Assembly (NCBI GenBank): GCA_964030785.1
Contig: OZ034974.1
Coordinates: 46,878,003-46,942,002, forward strand
Reading direction: 5' to 3'
Origin: Siderastrea siderea
Lineage: Eukaryota; Cnidaria; Anthozoa; Scleractinia; Rhizangiidae
Length of the DNA stretch: 64,000 nt
In this document: positions 17,510 to 30,835 of the stretch, in pieces
Numbering within the stretch: the first letter of the stretch is position 1
Layout: every line of letters starts with the position of its first letter
Translations under genes and position numbers: made by a program
The notes under the pieces: generated by a model
What the model was told of the DNA's origin: nothing
Databases searched by the model: none
Seen by the model: the letters and a program-made list of their open reading frames with translations, nothing else

Positions 17510-18374
17510 CAGTCGAACCTCTACAACGGCCACCCAGGGGACAGAGTTTACTGGCCGCTGTAGAGAGGTGGCCGTTATGGGGAGGTAGGGATGTAATGTG
17601 ACACCACTCGAGAATTAATTTTTAAAACAGTCGTTATATAATATTATTCTAATTGCTTGTATCTAACCATAAAATAATCAGTGTTAGTCAATGACATTAC
17701 AACTCGAAAGAAGTGCGAAAGATCTTTAGCGAAAATGTCAACAAAACAAAGCCAATAAGTTAAATAACGTGAGTGTTTGTGCCATCTCTTGTTTTTTGAG
17801 AGTGAACAGCCCGTTTCGTCATTATACGTCGTCCGTCTAGGCGTTTCCCCCGTTCTTTGTAGAAATAAAGGTAGAAGTACCATACAAACAACTCATTTAG
17901 TGTTAACACAGTTTGCACTGTACTAAAACTAAGTCTCTAAATACGACTTTTTACTGGAAGACGAATGAAAAAAAAAATTCAAAAGAGGTGCCGTTTGAAA
18001 AGGTATTGATCTGCAGACCACTCGCGATCAGAATCTTTTCAATTTCCTCAACGTGTGCGTGAGTCCAAGTACCCGACACTGCACGCCTCAAGTTTCGTGT
18101 CCTCTGCTGATTCTCTGCTCAGCGCAACAGCATTACTGTGGTACTTTTTAAGCACAATTATTCTGCAATTGTTTGTTTCGTGGCCGTTTTGAAGAGGTTA
18201 TTTGCGGGGAGTTGAGGACACGTTTTACTGGCCGTTACCGTTGTTGACAGGTGGCCATTGTAGGGAGGTTTGAAATAAAAGCAAATGTATGGATCTTCCG
18301 CTGGCACGAAAAAAATTGGCCGTTGCACAGAGGTAGCCGTTGTGGGAAGGTGGCCGTAAGTGGAGGTTCGACTG
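17510..18374. mobile_element. pogo/mariner-like non-autonomous TIR element
   Basis: Terminal inverted repeats CAGTCGAACCTC...GAGGTTCGACTG are flanked by TA on both sides, the duplication made by Tc1/mariner-pogo transposases. It is 865 bp with no transposase. Unit 2 carries the left end of the same element (from 30,162), so insertion predates that duplication; its right end has been lost. Confidence 0.75.
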
Positions 18375-20188
18375 TACTTCTTGTTTTTTTTTATTTTTGT
18401 GCCAGTAAAAGGGCTTTCAGTTATTATTTTCATCGCATTTATGGCGGCTTTTTAATGACCACTGAGAGCTACTGAGAAATCAAAGAATGTGCTTGTTCGT
18501 GAGCGAGCCCCCTCCACGCGACTGCTCGCAGAATATGATTTACAAGGGAATCTAGTTATTCTCGACTTTCCCATCGCCACAAAACACAGAAAGCAAATTC
18601 ATCAAAGGCAGAAATGTTTCCAAATTTTACTGGATCACGCGGTTGTGATTATCGTCCCGAACCGTATTTAGTTTTAATTAACGCTAGATAAAGCGAGAAC
18701 AATTAACTTTTTTTTTTCAGAAAGTAGAAATTCTTTTATCTATCGCTGTTACGAGTTTCGTTAAAGAAGTGGTTCGTTTGCAGACAAAACGCAGGGTTGT
18801 CGGTAACAGCAACAAGTGGGTTTATTCCAAACTGAAGTAGTCTTCACAGCTTACAACACTTCTATGTCACACAGACTCTTCTTTATCCACAGCACACAGC
18901 TCACCACACAGCCACTTTACTAAATCCGGCACACAGCCACAGCAACAAACTCTTACTGCTCACACTGCTCTGAAAACCGCTTCTCAGAACTGCTTGAATA
19001 AACTGACAGCGGCTTACTTATATACTTATCATAGCATGTTCTAGAAACTTCTAAGAAATCTATTTTAGCAACATTACATAACTGCTTACTATAAGATAAC
19101 ATAATTCTGTAAATGACTCAGCATACTACAGTGTTCTGGAGAGTTCTAGAGAATGTTCTGGAAGGTCCCGTGAAAAAAAAAAGTTAGACTATTTTCGTAA
19201 AGAGAGCTGTTAATATATATATATTTTTTGTTATCATCGCTCGGGATAAATATTCATTTCAATTTCAATTTCGTACTGAAGATACCTGAGCGAATTGTAT
19301 CAATGGTAGATCTGATTTATAACTATATATTTGCAAACCTTGCAATTTTTTCTCCTCCTTTTCTGCAATTCCAGGAATTAGTTTGTGGAGAAAATTGAAA
19401 TGTCGAATCGAAGGCTTTGAAGATTTCGCTTTACCGTCCCTACAGACAGGCACTGCCGAACGAGTCCGGTCGTCGCATATAAAGACCAAAACATTTCAGC
19501 CTGTGAAGAACGCGCCCGTAATGACGTAAAATATCAGCGAATAAGAAGCTTGACCTTTACTTCAATCTATGGGATATATTTTGCTTGAGGCTTTTTAATG
19601 ACATCTGAGAAATCAAAGAATGTGCTTGTTCGTAAGCGAGCCTCCTCCACGCGAGTGCTCGTAGAATATGATTTACAAGCAAATCTAGGACCTTTAATAT
19701 GATTTACAAGCGAATCTAGTCAAAAGGTCCTTGAGTAATGATTTCTTTGATAAGCTTGACTGTTTTGGTACTGCCACGCAAAGGAGAGCGATGAGCCTCT
19801 TAGATTCCTGGCGTTGTCTCACAGATTTCGTGAGATAAATAGCAGACAGCATATTAACAACCGGCCAGATGTAACCGCGATTAACTTTTTAATTTAAGAC
19901 CAAGAATGTCAATGAAGGCCCAAACTTTTTTTTGGGCGGGGATGTAGCCGGACTTCAATTCACTGTGAGAAAATCCTGATTTCAGATGGCACCGAAAATG
20001 GCGGATTTCTCACTCAATGCTCGCAAAGCACTGTGGTTGACAAGGATCATGTAATGCCCTTTTTTGCCTTTTAAAACATATAATTTAGACCAAGTGATAG
20101 TTCACGTGGCCAAAATGTTTCTTCGCCCTAACTACCACCCGAAAAGGAGCTGTCTGTGAAACGTCTACCTGTCAAAATTAACTGAACA

Positions 20189-21118
20189 TAATAATGCCAT
20201 CTAAGCTGACAACAATACGAAGCTTAGGAATCAGCCACTTCTTTCAGGACGACGACTTCTTTCCACTGGGAACAGACTGTACGCATGCGCTATTGGCTGT
20301 TGCCTCATCTCGCGCGTCACCTTGAGAAGGGGGACCGCTTTAAAAAAGACTGATTTGAAGTCATTGTAGCTCTGATGCTAGAAATAGACCCAAAATAACT
20401 GCGGCAAATGCCAAAAATTTAGCGTACCTTCTTTCCTTCATACAGGAATTGTTGACGGCCGGATAGCTCATTTCACGATGAAGGGAGATATTTTGCGACA
20501 CTAGATTTTCACGAACTTGGAGACTTTTTAATAATTTAGTTAGCCATGCAAGCCTGAATAATTTCTCAGTGACTGCGAGGCTTAAATGGTTTTCATGTTT
20601 ATGAAATTTTCAGATTTGGTAACTCAGACTTAGTCAGTAGCTAAAGCCACCACCCATTTAAGATAATGCCATCTAAGCTGACAACAATACGAAGCTTAGG
20701 AATCAGCTACTTCTTTCAGGACGACGACTTCTTTCCACTGGGAACAGACTGTACGCATGCGCTATTGGCTGTTGCCTCATCTAGCGCGTTACCTTGAGAA
20801 GGGGGACCGCTTTAAAAAAGACTGATTTGAAGTCATTGTAGCTTTGATGCTAGAAATAGACCCAAAATAACTGCAGCACATGCCAAAAATTTAGTGTACC
20901 TTCTTTCCTTCATACAGGAATTGTTGACGGCTGGATAGCTCATTTCACGATGAAGGGAGATATTTCGCAACACTAGATTTTCACGAACTAGGAGACTTTT
21001 CAATTTGTTAGTTAAGAATGCAAGCCTGAATAATTTTTCAGTGATTGCGAGGCTTAAATGGTTTTCATGTTTATGAAATTTTCACATTTGGTAACTCAGA
21101 CTTAGTCAGTAGCTAAAG
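20189..21118. repeat. 472-bp tandem duplication
   Basis: Two tandem copies start at ATAATGCCATCTAAGCTGAC (20,191 and 20,663), ending near 20,645 and 21,118. Single related copies occur at about 31,968 and 42,733. On the minus strand each copy has a short Met-initiated hydrophobic stretch beginning MKERRY; no good splice donor follows, so it is not called a gene. Confidence 0.8.
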
Positions 21119-21713
21119 CCAGTCCGCCGAAGAAAGAATTGAACACGCAGAAAAAGCAATTAATGCATGGTTCAATTCTACCTGTTACCATCCCCCCGGG
21201 TATACCCCTGGGGATTTGCAATTTTGTTCTCACTTGACGGTCTATTCCCCACCCCCGGGCACGCAGAAAGAGACAATTCCCCACCCCCGGGACTCCTCAT
21301 CGACCACGAATACGTTGTTTTGTGTACAAAACATAGATGGCGAAATTGATTTCCGTACAATAGCGAAACTAGACGTTTTGGCAAGAACTTGAACGCTTTC
21401 CTAGAGTTTCTTGAACGAAGTAATAAAGTAATAACTGACATGAACACTATATCTGAAAAAGGAAACTGAAGAAAAACCTCTAACCGCACTGGCATACGGC
21501 TAGTGAGTAAAGAAATGGTCTTCGCCACGTGATTTATTCTAAATATAGCACATACGCACAAGAGACCCGTGAACAAATTGATGGCAGCATTTTAAAGGGG
21601 TTTTTCTTAGCTTGTTTCATAAGAATGAACACTGGACTGAGACCTCTGTTTAATATAAAGCCGTGTATCCGTTTTCATGTAGAGTCACCCATTTAAGTCG
21701 TCTTTAGTTAGTA

Positions 21714-22634
21714 TACAAAATTTGGATTTATCAACTGAGTTGGTAAGGTAGATTGGCCACCGTAAAGAGATTGAAAGCTAGCGTTAGCCCTTCGTCAGAG
21801 CGAATCAAGGAATTGTGGGTTACACTTCGTTTATATGGAGAGTGGTGGAGCTACGCTATTGGTAGGAACATGGCAACGCGAAAAACAAGAATAAATTAGT
21901 TGAATGAAAAGCGTTCGTTGATACCATGGGGATTAAGTGTGCCGATTTGAAAAATCAATTTTTGTTCTCGGGTTTTACGGCTCTCCGTGTTACCCTGGTG
22001 TAGGGAAAGGCCGCAGATCGTCATAGTGTTGGCTAGAATGATTAGGGAGATTGAAATGTCGGGCGACTGGTTTGGATGCGTCCTTGTCATTTCTTTCAAC
22101 CTCTCGTAGGTGTTTGCGGAAACGGTCGCCGAGTCTCCTCCCTGTTCCGCCAATGTAAATCTTTTTGCATAAAGTGCATGTTATACAATAGATAACATTT
22201 GCGGAGGTGCATGTAAAGTGATCGATGATTTTAATCGTTCGCTTGGGTCCTGTTATTTTGTCCGCATTGTGAATGAAAGGACAAGTGTTGCATCGTCTGC
22301 GCGCGCATTTAAAAGTACCCGGTTGATCATCAGATTTAAGTACATTTCTAACTAGAAAGTTTCCTATGTTTTTGTCGCGTTTGAATGAAATCAGTGGAGG
22401 CTGTGAATGGAGGCGGTATCAACGAACGCTTTTCATTCAACTAATTTATTCTTCAGCTCCACGTTGCCATGTTCCTACCAAAAGCGTAGCTCTACCACTC
22501 TCCATATAAACGAAGTGTAACCCACAATTTCTTGATTCGCTCTGACGAACGGCTAACGCTCGTAACATCAGCTTTCAATCTCTTTACGGTGGCCAATCTA
22601 CCTTATCAACTCAGTTGATAAATCCAAATTTTGT
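21714..22634. repeat. Inverted Penelope-type arms flanking an endonuclease fragment
   Basis: About 215-base arms (21,714-21,925 and 22,415-22,634) are inverted copies. Both contain a Penelope-like terminal sequence with a CTGACGA hammerhead box: minus strand at 21,792-21,798, plus strand at 22,542-22,548. The second hammerhead box is damaged in both: GTAAC in place of GAAAC on the right, and deleted on the left. Confidence 0.7.
21896..22350 (-). pseudogene. Penelope-like GIY-YIG endonuclease fragment
   Basis: Minus-strand translation gives IYCITCTLCKKIYIGGTGRR followed by a KHLREV helix and a VARHFNLPNHS segment, the C-terminal GIY-YIG nuclease of Penelope-like retroelements. A frameshift and stop near 21,990 break it; the end (TLNPHGINERFSFN) continues in another frame. 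No RT domain is attached. Confidence 0.75.
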
Positions 22635-23039
22635 GTTTCACGTCCCCACCGACGCAGCACCACAATTTCTTTAGCAACTGACCCCCTCGTTTAGTCAGTA
22701 TATACATAAATATGCTGAAGAAATATTAAATATTTCTTTGTTTGTGACGAACGCCATCCATTCGAGTACGCATAAAACGCACATTCGTTTAACAATTTAA
22801 AATAAAAGTACCTTCGAATACAGATTTTAATTTTCAGAGATATCGATTATTGTTCTCTAACCAGTCTGCTACGAATTCTAGAGATTCTCCCTGGAAATAG
22901 ACTGTCTTCTCCACGCGGTCCGGGGTCAACCGAGAAGTGACGTACTTCACAAGAACAACAAGAAGTTATTTTCGATTTGCCCCACCCCCCTCCCCCAGGG
23001 ACAAGACGGTTTCAAACAATTCCCCACCCCCGGGACCGA

Positions 23040-25443
23040 AGGTCCCCCGGGGGGGTGGGAACAGGTAAAATTCAATCATTAAATTGCTTAAACGACATAC
23101 GGAAAAAGGAACCTGCCCGTCTTCCCTGCAATACAGGGCAAAGGCTCGCATTAATGCGGACGATGAAAATAAACAGACATTAATTAAACGAATTCGCAAA
23201 ACTGCGCAACAGGAATTCGTTAAAGCTCTTACGCGTTTTCACTACAGAGAGATCGATTGTTTGAGAATTCAAATCAAATAAGGCAAGACGCCAAAAGCTC
23301 CTAGAAAGAACTCAAGCACTGTTGTAAATAAGAAACCACATTTCAAGAAGTTAACGCACTCGGCGCCTAGTGAGAACAATGTTACTCTTGAGCGTGTACA
23401 TAAGGTAGGCGAAAGCATCACCAAGAAAATTTCAGAGTTCGGCGAAATGATGTCAAAACTAGACGACATTCAGAATAAACATGTTGAACAGTATACATGT
23501 CTCTTTTCTGAGTCCCAATACGAATACGGGTCCTCTAAGAAACCATTCAAAGCAAACTCAATTAAAGGAAAATCAACAAAGCCAACAAAAATCAGTTTAC
23601 TCAAAGAGGCGACAAAAAAGCCAACAAAAATCAATTCACTTAAAGAAAAGGCAAAAACGCCAACCAAGGTCAGCTCAACAAATAGGCGAAAAGAACGCAG
23701 AAAAACCAAACACAAAAAAGAATTAAAAACACGTTTAGATGCAAACAAAAAACACATCAAAAGCTTCTCGGAGAAAAAGCTTACAAATGACCAGATTAAC
23801 TTACTGGCGAAAGGGCTGAAATACATTCCCACACCCGTGACAAACGAGATGCAAATTAAAAAAACAACTCTTGCATGACTTCGTTCATTTCGCGAAAAGA
23901 ATGCGTCTCCAATACATTTTTCACGGGGAAAACACAGAACCTCATCCTTTCCACGTTAAATCTACATGGAAACCACCAGTACAACCATCTGTAGCCCTTG
24001 AAAGCTACTTAGAAGAGGTCAAAATTCAACTCCCAGAACTAGAACTCAAAAATCCAAAGGATAATCTTAATCCCGCTGAACGTGACGCACTTATCGCCCT
24101 AAAACGTGACACCAACAATAAATTTTAAAAAGTTGACAAAGGAACTACAACTGTAGTTCTAAACATTGAGGACAAAATTAAAGAAGGTCAACCAGCTAGA
24201 TAACAGAGAACACTACAGACCTCTCGTGAATCCTATGGTTATAAGCGACCTCTATCTTGGAAACCACATACTGAGATGAAATGACCAAAACATGGCTTTG
24301 TCAAACACCACAACCTCCCCGTATTCCAATATTCTACACCCTAACATAAATACACAAACCGAACCCAGTCGGGAGACCTATATCAGGGTGTGACGGCCCT
24401 ACAGAGGGACTATCCTCATTCGTCGATAAACTCCTTCAGCCTATAGCACAACAACAAGAGTCATATCTGAAAGACACGACAAACTTCATCAATTTCTTAG
24501 AGAAAACTAAGGTACCAGAAAACACAATTCTTGCTACGAGCTTATATACAAATATCCCACAAGAGGAGGGAATAAACATAGTATGCAACGCATACGAAGC
24601 TTTCCACAGAAACGAACCTCCTATCCCTACACGACTACTGCAAAGAGCGCTCAAACTTATCCTAGCGGAGAACTCCTTCTAATTTAATGGGAAAAACTAC
24701 CTACAAAAATACATGGGACTGCCATGGGCACCAAAATGGCAGTTGCTTTCGCCAATATTTTCATGGCTAAGGTAGAAACAGAGATTTTAAATCAAAGCGC
24801 TTTAAAACCGCTCGTCTGGAAACGATTCATTGACGACATCTTCTCCCTCTGGACATGTACGCACCCATTTTAAGCCCGCTGCCTGACATTTCAGTAAACC
24901 CATTTTTCAACCTCATCATCATCATCATCATCATCATCAAAACATTTTTTATTTAAACACGATAAAAATTTAAAGCATAATGCTCGTGGGTCGTGTAATT
25001 AATTAGGTATAATATAATACTTAACTATACGATACTTCTACTGCCATCCACCAGGAGTGAAAAGAGGCTTCATCAAAGGAGAGGCTCTAAGACTACTCAG
25101 AACTAACTCTTATAAAACGTTATTTGAAGAGAGCGTCACAAACTTCAGAACACATCTTCTTGAGAGACGATACCCAGAAAACGTTATTCAAACAACCCTC
25201 TCAGAAGTTACTTTTGAAGACAGGAATCAAAACCTCCGACAAAAACAAAAACAAGAAAAGAAAATCTTGCCCTTTGTAACGATGTTTGACCCAGAAATGC
25301 CTAACATAAAACCAATACTCATGAACAGCTGGCATTTCATAACACAGCAACCATTGCTAAACGACATTTTCAAGGAACTGCCCCTAATATCGTACAAAAG
25401 AGGGCGTTCCCTCAAAGATATACTCGTGAGAGCAAAACTCTAG
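23040..25443 (+). pseudogene. Penelope-like reverse transcriptase, broken
   Basis: Fragments in order on +: an upstream region (23,084-23,281; CPSSLQYRAKA, RFHYREID), the RT N-terminal part (23,760-24,128; LLAKGLKYIPTP, AERDALIAL), the RT core (24,535-24,860: SLYTNIPQ, TAMGTKMAVAFANIF, and RFIDDIFSLW with the catalytic DD), and the C-terminal part (25,057-25,443: GFIKGEALRLLRTNS). Several frameshifts and stops break the frame. A CAT microsatellite and AT-rich tract (24,905-25,050) interrupt the region after the DD motif. The GIY-YIG domain is missing. Located between duplicated units 1 and 2. Confidence 0.85.
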
Positions 25444-27549
25444 AAAGGCTAAAACACGTGCGCAGGAGGCGCGCAGGCCTGTTACTCTTTTAGACACTAA
25501 AAAGAGGATCACAAATGAAAACTGCAGTTACAACTTCTGGCTTAAATTTTTAAGCCATTTTAAAAGGCTACATACGCGCGTGGGAGCCGCGCAGGCCCGT
25601 CACCCTTTTTAACTACATTATTATTACTTTTTTAACACTTAGGATGTTGAAGTGGACAAATGGAAATTATGTTATATTGGGAAAGAAGGTGATGTTGTTT
25701 GAGCTTTGGAAATTCAAAGCAGGAAGCCGTGAGAGAGGAAATTGCCTTGACCGTATTGCAGAAAGTCTGACTCTAATAAAAGAGCCACTGTTTAATGTGT
25801 CACAAAAGTCCATCAGAGATAGGCTTAGACTATTACAATATATCGAAGAAATTCTACCTTTGATTATCATAGGTAAAGAATATGGGTTTTAGCGTTGCAG
25901 AAATCTGTGGCTTTTATTCAAAATAGTGGCGAAGATGGCCATGATCTTGGGGTTTCACTCAAAATTAGAAATTATGAAAAAAGGCGGAAGTTCAACATTT
26001 TTCAGCTAAACATTTTGGCGTCTTGTACTTTTGTTTGCCATTAAAAATGTGAAAAAAAATTAAAAAATTGCTCAAGTTCATGTTATTTATAACGTTATAT
26101 CTCATAACCAGCAAAACTTTGCAAAATTGTGTCAAAGGGATAAGCATACAATCACTGAAAGCGATAGGTGCCTTAAGCCTTATGCCCCCCCCCCCCCCCG
26201 TCACCTCACTTCTTTGTACATCCAAGGGTTACGTATTTGCTTTTATTGTTACCTAATTCCCAGAAGGGAAAAAAAATCATTACAACTATTTTCGGAGATG
26301 TTAATTGTAACATGGCTTGTCCTAATTCGCTCTTCGCTTCATTACTTCGCCCAACACGAAATATATTTTCTCCCCACCAGCCGTAATATCGCCAAAATCT
26401 AATCGTTTAAAAAAGAATTCTTTAAAATCCTCCTTCTTAGCATAAATAAGGATTCAAAGCGAATATTAATGGCGATTAAACTGCCAAATGTACCCTAGGG
26501 AATATCCTTATCTTACTGGCATTGTATTTAACTGGATAATAAAGTTGACTTTCATTTTGACGCAAGCAGTTTCCTCCCTTCCTTTTCTAAAAGCCAAAAG
26601 TTCACAATGCTCCTATGAAAATCTGTTTGTGAACCCTGAAACAAAGGGGGTAGTATTTATTTCCTACAGATATTGGAATGTTTGCAAAGACGCTTGCCTA
26701 GCACATTCTATATAACAGAACCCCACAATCACTTACATATTTATAAAACGCATAAAATCCAGCTTGGTATGGAATGGAGAAATTACACAACATATCAAAT
26801 AACAAAGCTATAAATAACTTTATAAACAGCATGATTATGCATATTTTCTTATAAACTTTACTATCATAACTTTATTACAAGCTCTAGACCAAAACGAAAT
26901 ACAAGTTTTGAATTTTTTTAAATACAACCGATATCCATTGTTTTTTGAAGGGAAACAAATTATTATTTATAAACGAGGTGCCATACTTCTTGGCATGCGT
27001 AGTAATAAGTCTGATGAAATCCAAACACGATTTAGCTCTCCATTGTTGACATTTATTGCGACAGTTTCACTTAAATCAGTGTCCACGTTGTGTTTGACTT
27101 CTCCGGACCAATCCTTATCCGTAAAACAATTTCTACCGCTGTTTCCTCATCATTTGACACTTAATTAAATCCTCTTGGTTGGATTCTCATACATAAGAGA
27201 TGAACTAATCTTCACAGCCTTTATAAGATTTCACGCCCCATGAAATTGCAAGTCGCCTTTGCCAACAAGCCATCAACTTCGGTAAAGCGAGGATTTACAA
27301 TTAAATAAACTGTAGTGGCTAGGCCATCAGATCTTTCTTTCAGGGGTGCCGGTAAGGGGGTTTGTATGTAACTACGCATGAATGCCTAGTTGTAATAAAT
27401 TATTGTAAGTTTTGATCAGATTGATGTTTATTTGCCCCTGTCACCTTACACGTATTTTCTTGAACCCATATCAGGCTTGAATCTTTATATAAGAGGGTTC
27501 AGATGACAGGGTTAGTGGTGATTTGGTGCTAAAGAATAGTTTTACTTAC

Positions 27550-27621
27550 AGGTGCCACAGCCCTCCATTGTGATCGAAGACACCTTGGGGCAGCTCCTTC
27601 AGCTGGTTGTTACTTAGGTCC
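27550..27621 (-). CDS. LRR exon A2
   Basis: 72-nt phase-2 exon, acceptor TCAAAAG and donor GTAAGT, encoding a 24-residue LRR (DLSNNQLKELPQGVF...). Residues differ from A1 and A3 mainly in the variable end (GGLWHL against GNLFNL). Confidence 0.85.
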
Positions 27622-29412
27622 CTTTTGACAAATAATAACAAAATGGCTGTAACTAAACTCTCAATTAGCTACAGCTTTGGACACTTAGGCCCGATTATTT
27701 GAACAAACCATACGTTGAAGGTTTACACTGTACAAACCACTGCTAAGTGGAGTCTAAATTGTCTAATTGTTTGAACGCAGGCGAAATGGGGTGCACGGAG
27801 ACCACGTTTACTTAAACACCGTCTGTAAAGTGTGGCTGTTGTTTTGACTATCATCCGTAAGTGCTACTCCCGATAAGCTGTTCGTTTGTTACCGTTTACT
27901 TTTAACAGGAGAGCTGCAATATAACTTTGGTTGTTAAGTGGGGAAATATTTTTGAACAATGTAATTGAAGTTAGTATTCAGTGCAAGTGAAAAATAGGAT
28001 CAAACATCACTTGGAAACAACTCAGAGATGCAAAAAAACAAACAAACAAACAAACAAAACAAAACAAAACAAAACAAAACAGAACAACAACAAAAAAAGA
28101 ACAAAAACACTTGACTATCCAAACGAAGACAAGTTGACAAGTTGCCTTTGGCAACGTAGACCAATCCATCAACAAGTTTATCAGATACTAGAAAACAAAA
28201 TTCAGACGGAGTGTGACTATTGCAAATAATTTCTATTTCTGCAGCTTTAATATACCAAATTTATCGCGATCCAGTGGTCTCTTTTAATTGAGTTTAAGAC
28301 AACGTTATTTTGTGTTAATGTCATCTCAAAATGCTGGCTTGTGATTGGTTCAAAAACTGTCATGACAACGCGGCCAAGCTCAGACTTAAAATACTTTTCT
28401 TCACAAAACGACAACATTTTTTTTGTCAAACTTTTTAGCGCTGCACTTGGTGAGGCGAGAATTGTACCACAAATCTAGTAGTCTTCAATGAGGAAATCAT
28501 CAAAAAATTTATGGGTTAAAACTGAAGATTCCATTGCAACCTAAGAGCGAAAGGATGAGGATGTTTGTTGAGGATTCAGAAATGAAAATCGGCGGTGAGC
28601 GGGAATTTCTGCTGTCGATAAAATTAAGCTGAGCCGTGTTTTAGCGGATATTTTGTGAACAGTTTTCGCTGGAATGAAGGTTCGTTGAGAAATTCGAATT
28701 TTTGACACTTGCATTTCTTTCCTTCCTTTGAAAATCAGTTTTAGCTTTTTGTTATTGTAAAAAACAAATTGACGTCAGTTTTTTAATAGTTTGTTGTAGA
28801 TACACTCGCTTGCGGCTCTTGGATCTACAACACTTTGACAATGTTATTGCGAACTTTATCATCAATAAGAGGACAGATGCATAAAAAAATGAAGTCAATT
28901 GATTAATTCGCAATACGCACTGTATTGCGTTATCATTTGTGTTCCAATTTTAGCCTGGAAAAGACGTCGATTTGTCACATTAGTCTATTATTTTGTCAAT
29001 CCCCATCGTCTGAAAAAAATGTTGATGCACTGAAAGAGTTTATTTTGTTTCATTAGGCAATTTTGGATTGAAAAAGCGGCGAATTCAAACATTTTGCTAC
29101 AAAACCAAACTATTTTCGTAAGCAAATATCGCGCGTGCAAATCTTCATGAAGAGTAGGAATTTCTATTTTTTTTTTCAACAGAAATTATTGCTCTGACTT
29201 GTTTTTTTTTTAGCAAAAACAAAAGAGACGTGGATCGCGATAAAACGGACTCCGCCCAATATGGAACATATCCTCTCCCAAAGTTGCCGTCATTATAAAG
29301 CTTTAATGTTGTCTTAAAATGGAATTTTAACAATACTTGCTGACAGTACCAGCTCCGTGAGAATTACTTAACATATCTAGAGTTATTAACATTAAGAAGA
29401 CATCCCCCTTAC

Positions 29413-29484
29413 AGCTCTCCGAGATAAGAGTTATTGATAAAAACTCCAGCAGGTAGGTGTTCTAATGTGTTGTTGGACAAGTCC
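29413..29484 (-). CDS. LRR exon B2
   Basis: 72-nt phase-2 exon, acceptor CTTCCTAG and donor GTAAGG. It encodes an LRR (DLSNNTLEHLPAGVF...). Paired with B3 in unit 3. The corresponding part of unit 1 is deleted. Confidence 0.85.
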
Positions 29485-30161
29485 CTAGGAAGGCAATAAA
29501 GAAGAACGTTCGTTTCATGTCTCAACATCAAGTAAAATGTTCGTTAGCAGCTGATTTTCATACTTAAAGAAGAATGAAGAACTTTTGCTAAAGGTTTACT
29601 GACTTTACTCTTAAGTTACTCTCAAAAACAACTGCTCGTCATTTTCCGTTTGAAACTGCAATATCGGGTGTTTCTAAAATTGGTGCCACGTTACTAGTCA
29701 GTGGTTTACCTGTCACGTGGTCGTAACCAGAAACGATATTTAAAACTAGGGGCAATGTTGAAACCTTGCAATCAGAAATTCGCACATGGCATTTTGACCA
29801 TAGGAAGGTATTTTGACACCCTCCCCCTCCCCTCCTTTATGTGGAATTTCTTGGGTGATGCATGGTAGCCTGCGTGGCAGGCACGAAAACAGGAGGAAAC
29901 CGGGAATCGCAATAGGAAACACGACAGCAAGGAAGAAAGGGGCGCCTGCTCAAGCAGTTTAAGGCCTTGGTTCACACTCCAGATCACACTCCAGATTGCA
30001 TAGAACACTTTCAAACTTTCCTAGAATATAAGTATTAAAGACTCCTTGTCAACCACGCCTTTGTTATTGTTTATTATCTCAAATTTGCGACCAAAATGAC
30101 TCGGCGAATATGACAAAACGGCAACAGTTCAACTTGTAATTGTAGCCTGAGGCCGAAATTA

Positions 30162-30835
30162 CAGTCGAACCTCTACAACGGCCACCCAGGGGACAGAGTT
30201 TACTGGCCGCTGTAGAGAGGTGGCCGTTATGAGGAGGTAGGGATGTAATATGAAAACACTCGAGAATTCATTTAACAGTCGTGATGTAATATTATTCTAA
30301 TTGCTTGTATCTAACCATAAAATAATCAGTTAGTCAATGACATTACAACTCGAAAGAAGTGCGAAAGGTCTTTAGCGAAAATGTCAACAAAAGAAAGCCA
30401 ATAAGTTAAATAACGTGAGTGTTTGTGCCATCTCTTCTTTTTTGAGAGTGAACAGCCGTTTCGTCTATATACGTCGTCCGTCTAGGCGCTTCCCCCTTTC
30501 TTTGTAGAAATAAACGTAGAAGTATCATACAAACAACTCATTTAGTGTTAACAAAGCTTGCACTGTACTAAAACTAAGTCTCTAAACACGACTTTTTACT
30601 AGAAGACGAATGAAAAAAAAATTTCAAAAGAGGTGCCGTTTGAAAAGGTATTGATCTGCAGACCACTCGCGATCAGAATCTTTTCAATTTCCTCAACGTG
30701 TGCGTGAGTCCAAGTACCCGACACTGCACGCCTCAAGTTTCGTGTCCTCTGCTCAGCGCAACAGCATTACTGTGGTACTTTTTAAGCACAATTATTCTGT
30801 AGTTGTTTGTTTTGTGGTCGTTATGGAGAGGTTAT
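30162..30835. mobile_element. Truncated pogo/mariner-like TIR element (unit 2)
   Basis: Left TIR CAGTCGAACCTC and interior match the 17,510 element; the right end is replaced near 30,835. Shared by duplication. Confidence 0.7.

Larger units (their letters stand above)
11776..21119. repeat. Duplicated unit 1 (LRR exon-bearing)
   Basis: First copy of the 7-11 kb unit. Landmarks shared with units 2 and 3 in the same order: the C-run followed by CCAAGGGTTACGTATTTGCT (11,848), an LRR exon (13,420-13,491), AAACAACTCAGAGATGCAAA (13,871), CGTAACCAGAAACGATATTT (17,071), and the block beginning ATAATGCCATCTAAG (20,191). It contains the tRNA palindrome and the pogo-like element. Other stretches (13,492-15,825; 16,130-17,508; 18,377-20,188) hold no gene I can support. 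Confidence 0.85.

Noticed and set aside
19265..19489. Repeated minus-strand frame with HKLIPGIAEKE in units 1, 2 and 3.
   Set aside because: The frame is not preserved between units and there is no domain; most likely shared non-coding or repeat DNA.
24905..25050. CAT repeat encoding poly-His or poly-Ser as part of a gene.
   Set aside because: It interrupts the Penelope RT pseudogene and is a plain microsatellite followed by AT-rich DNA.
25992..26256. C-runs near 11,807, 26,186, 33,043 and 51,400 as possible regulatory or G-quadplex sites.
   Set aside because: Three are the same unit-borne homopolymer and the fourth lies in the minisatellite; simple slippage explains them.
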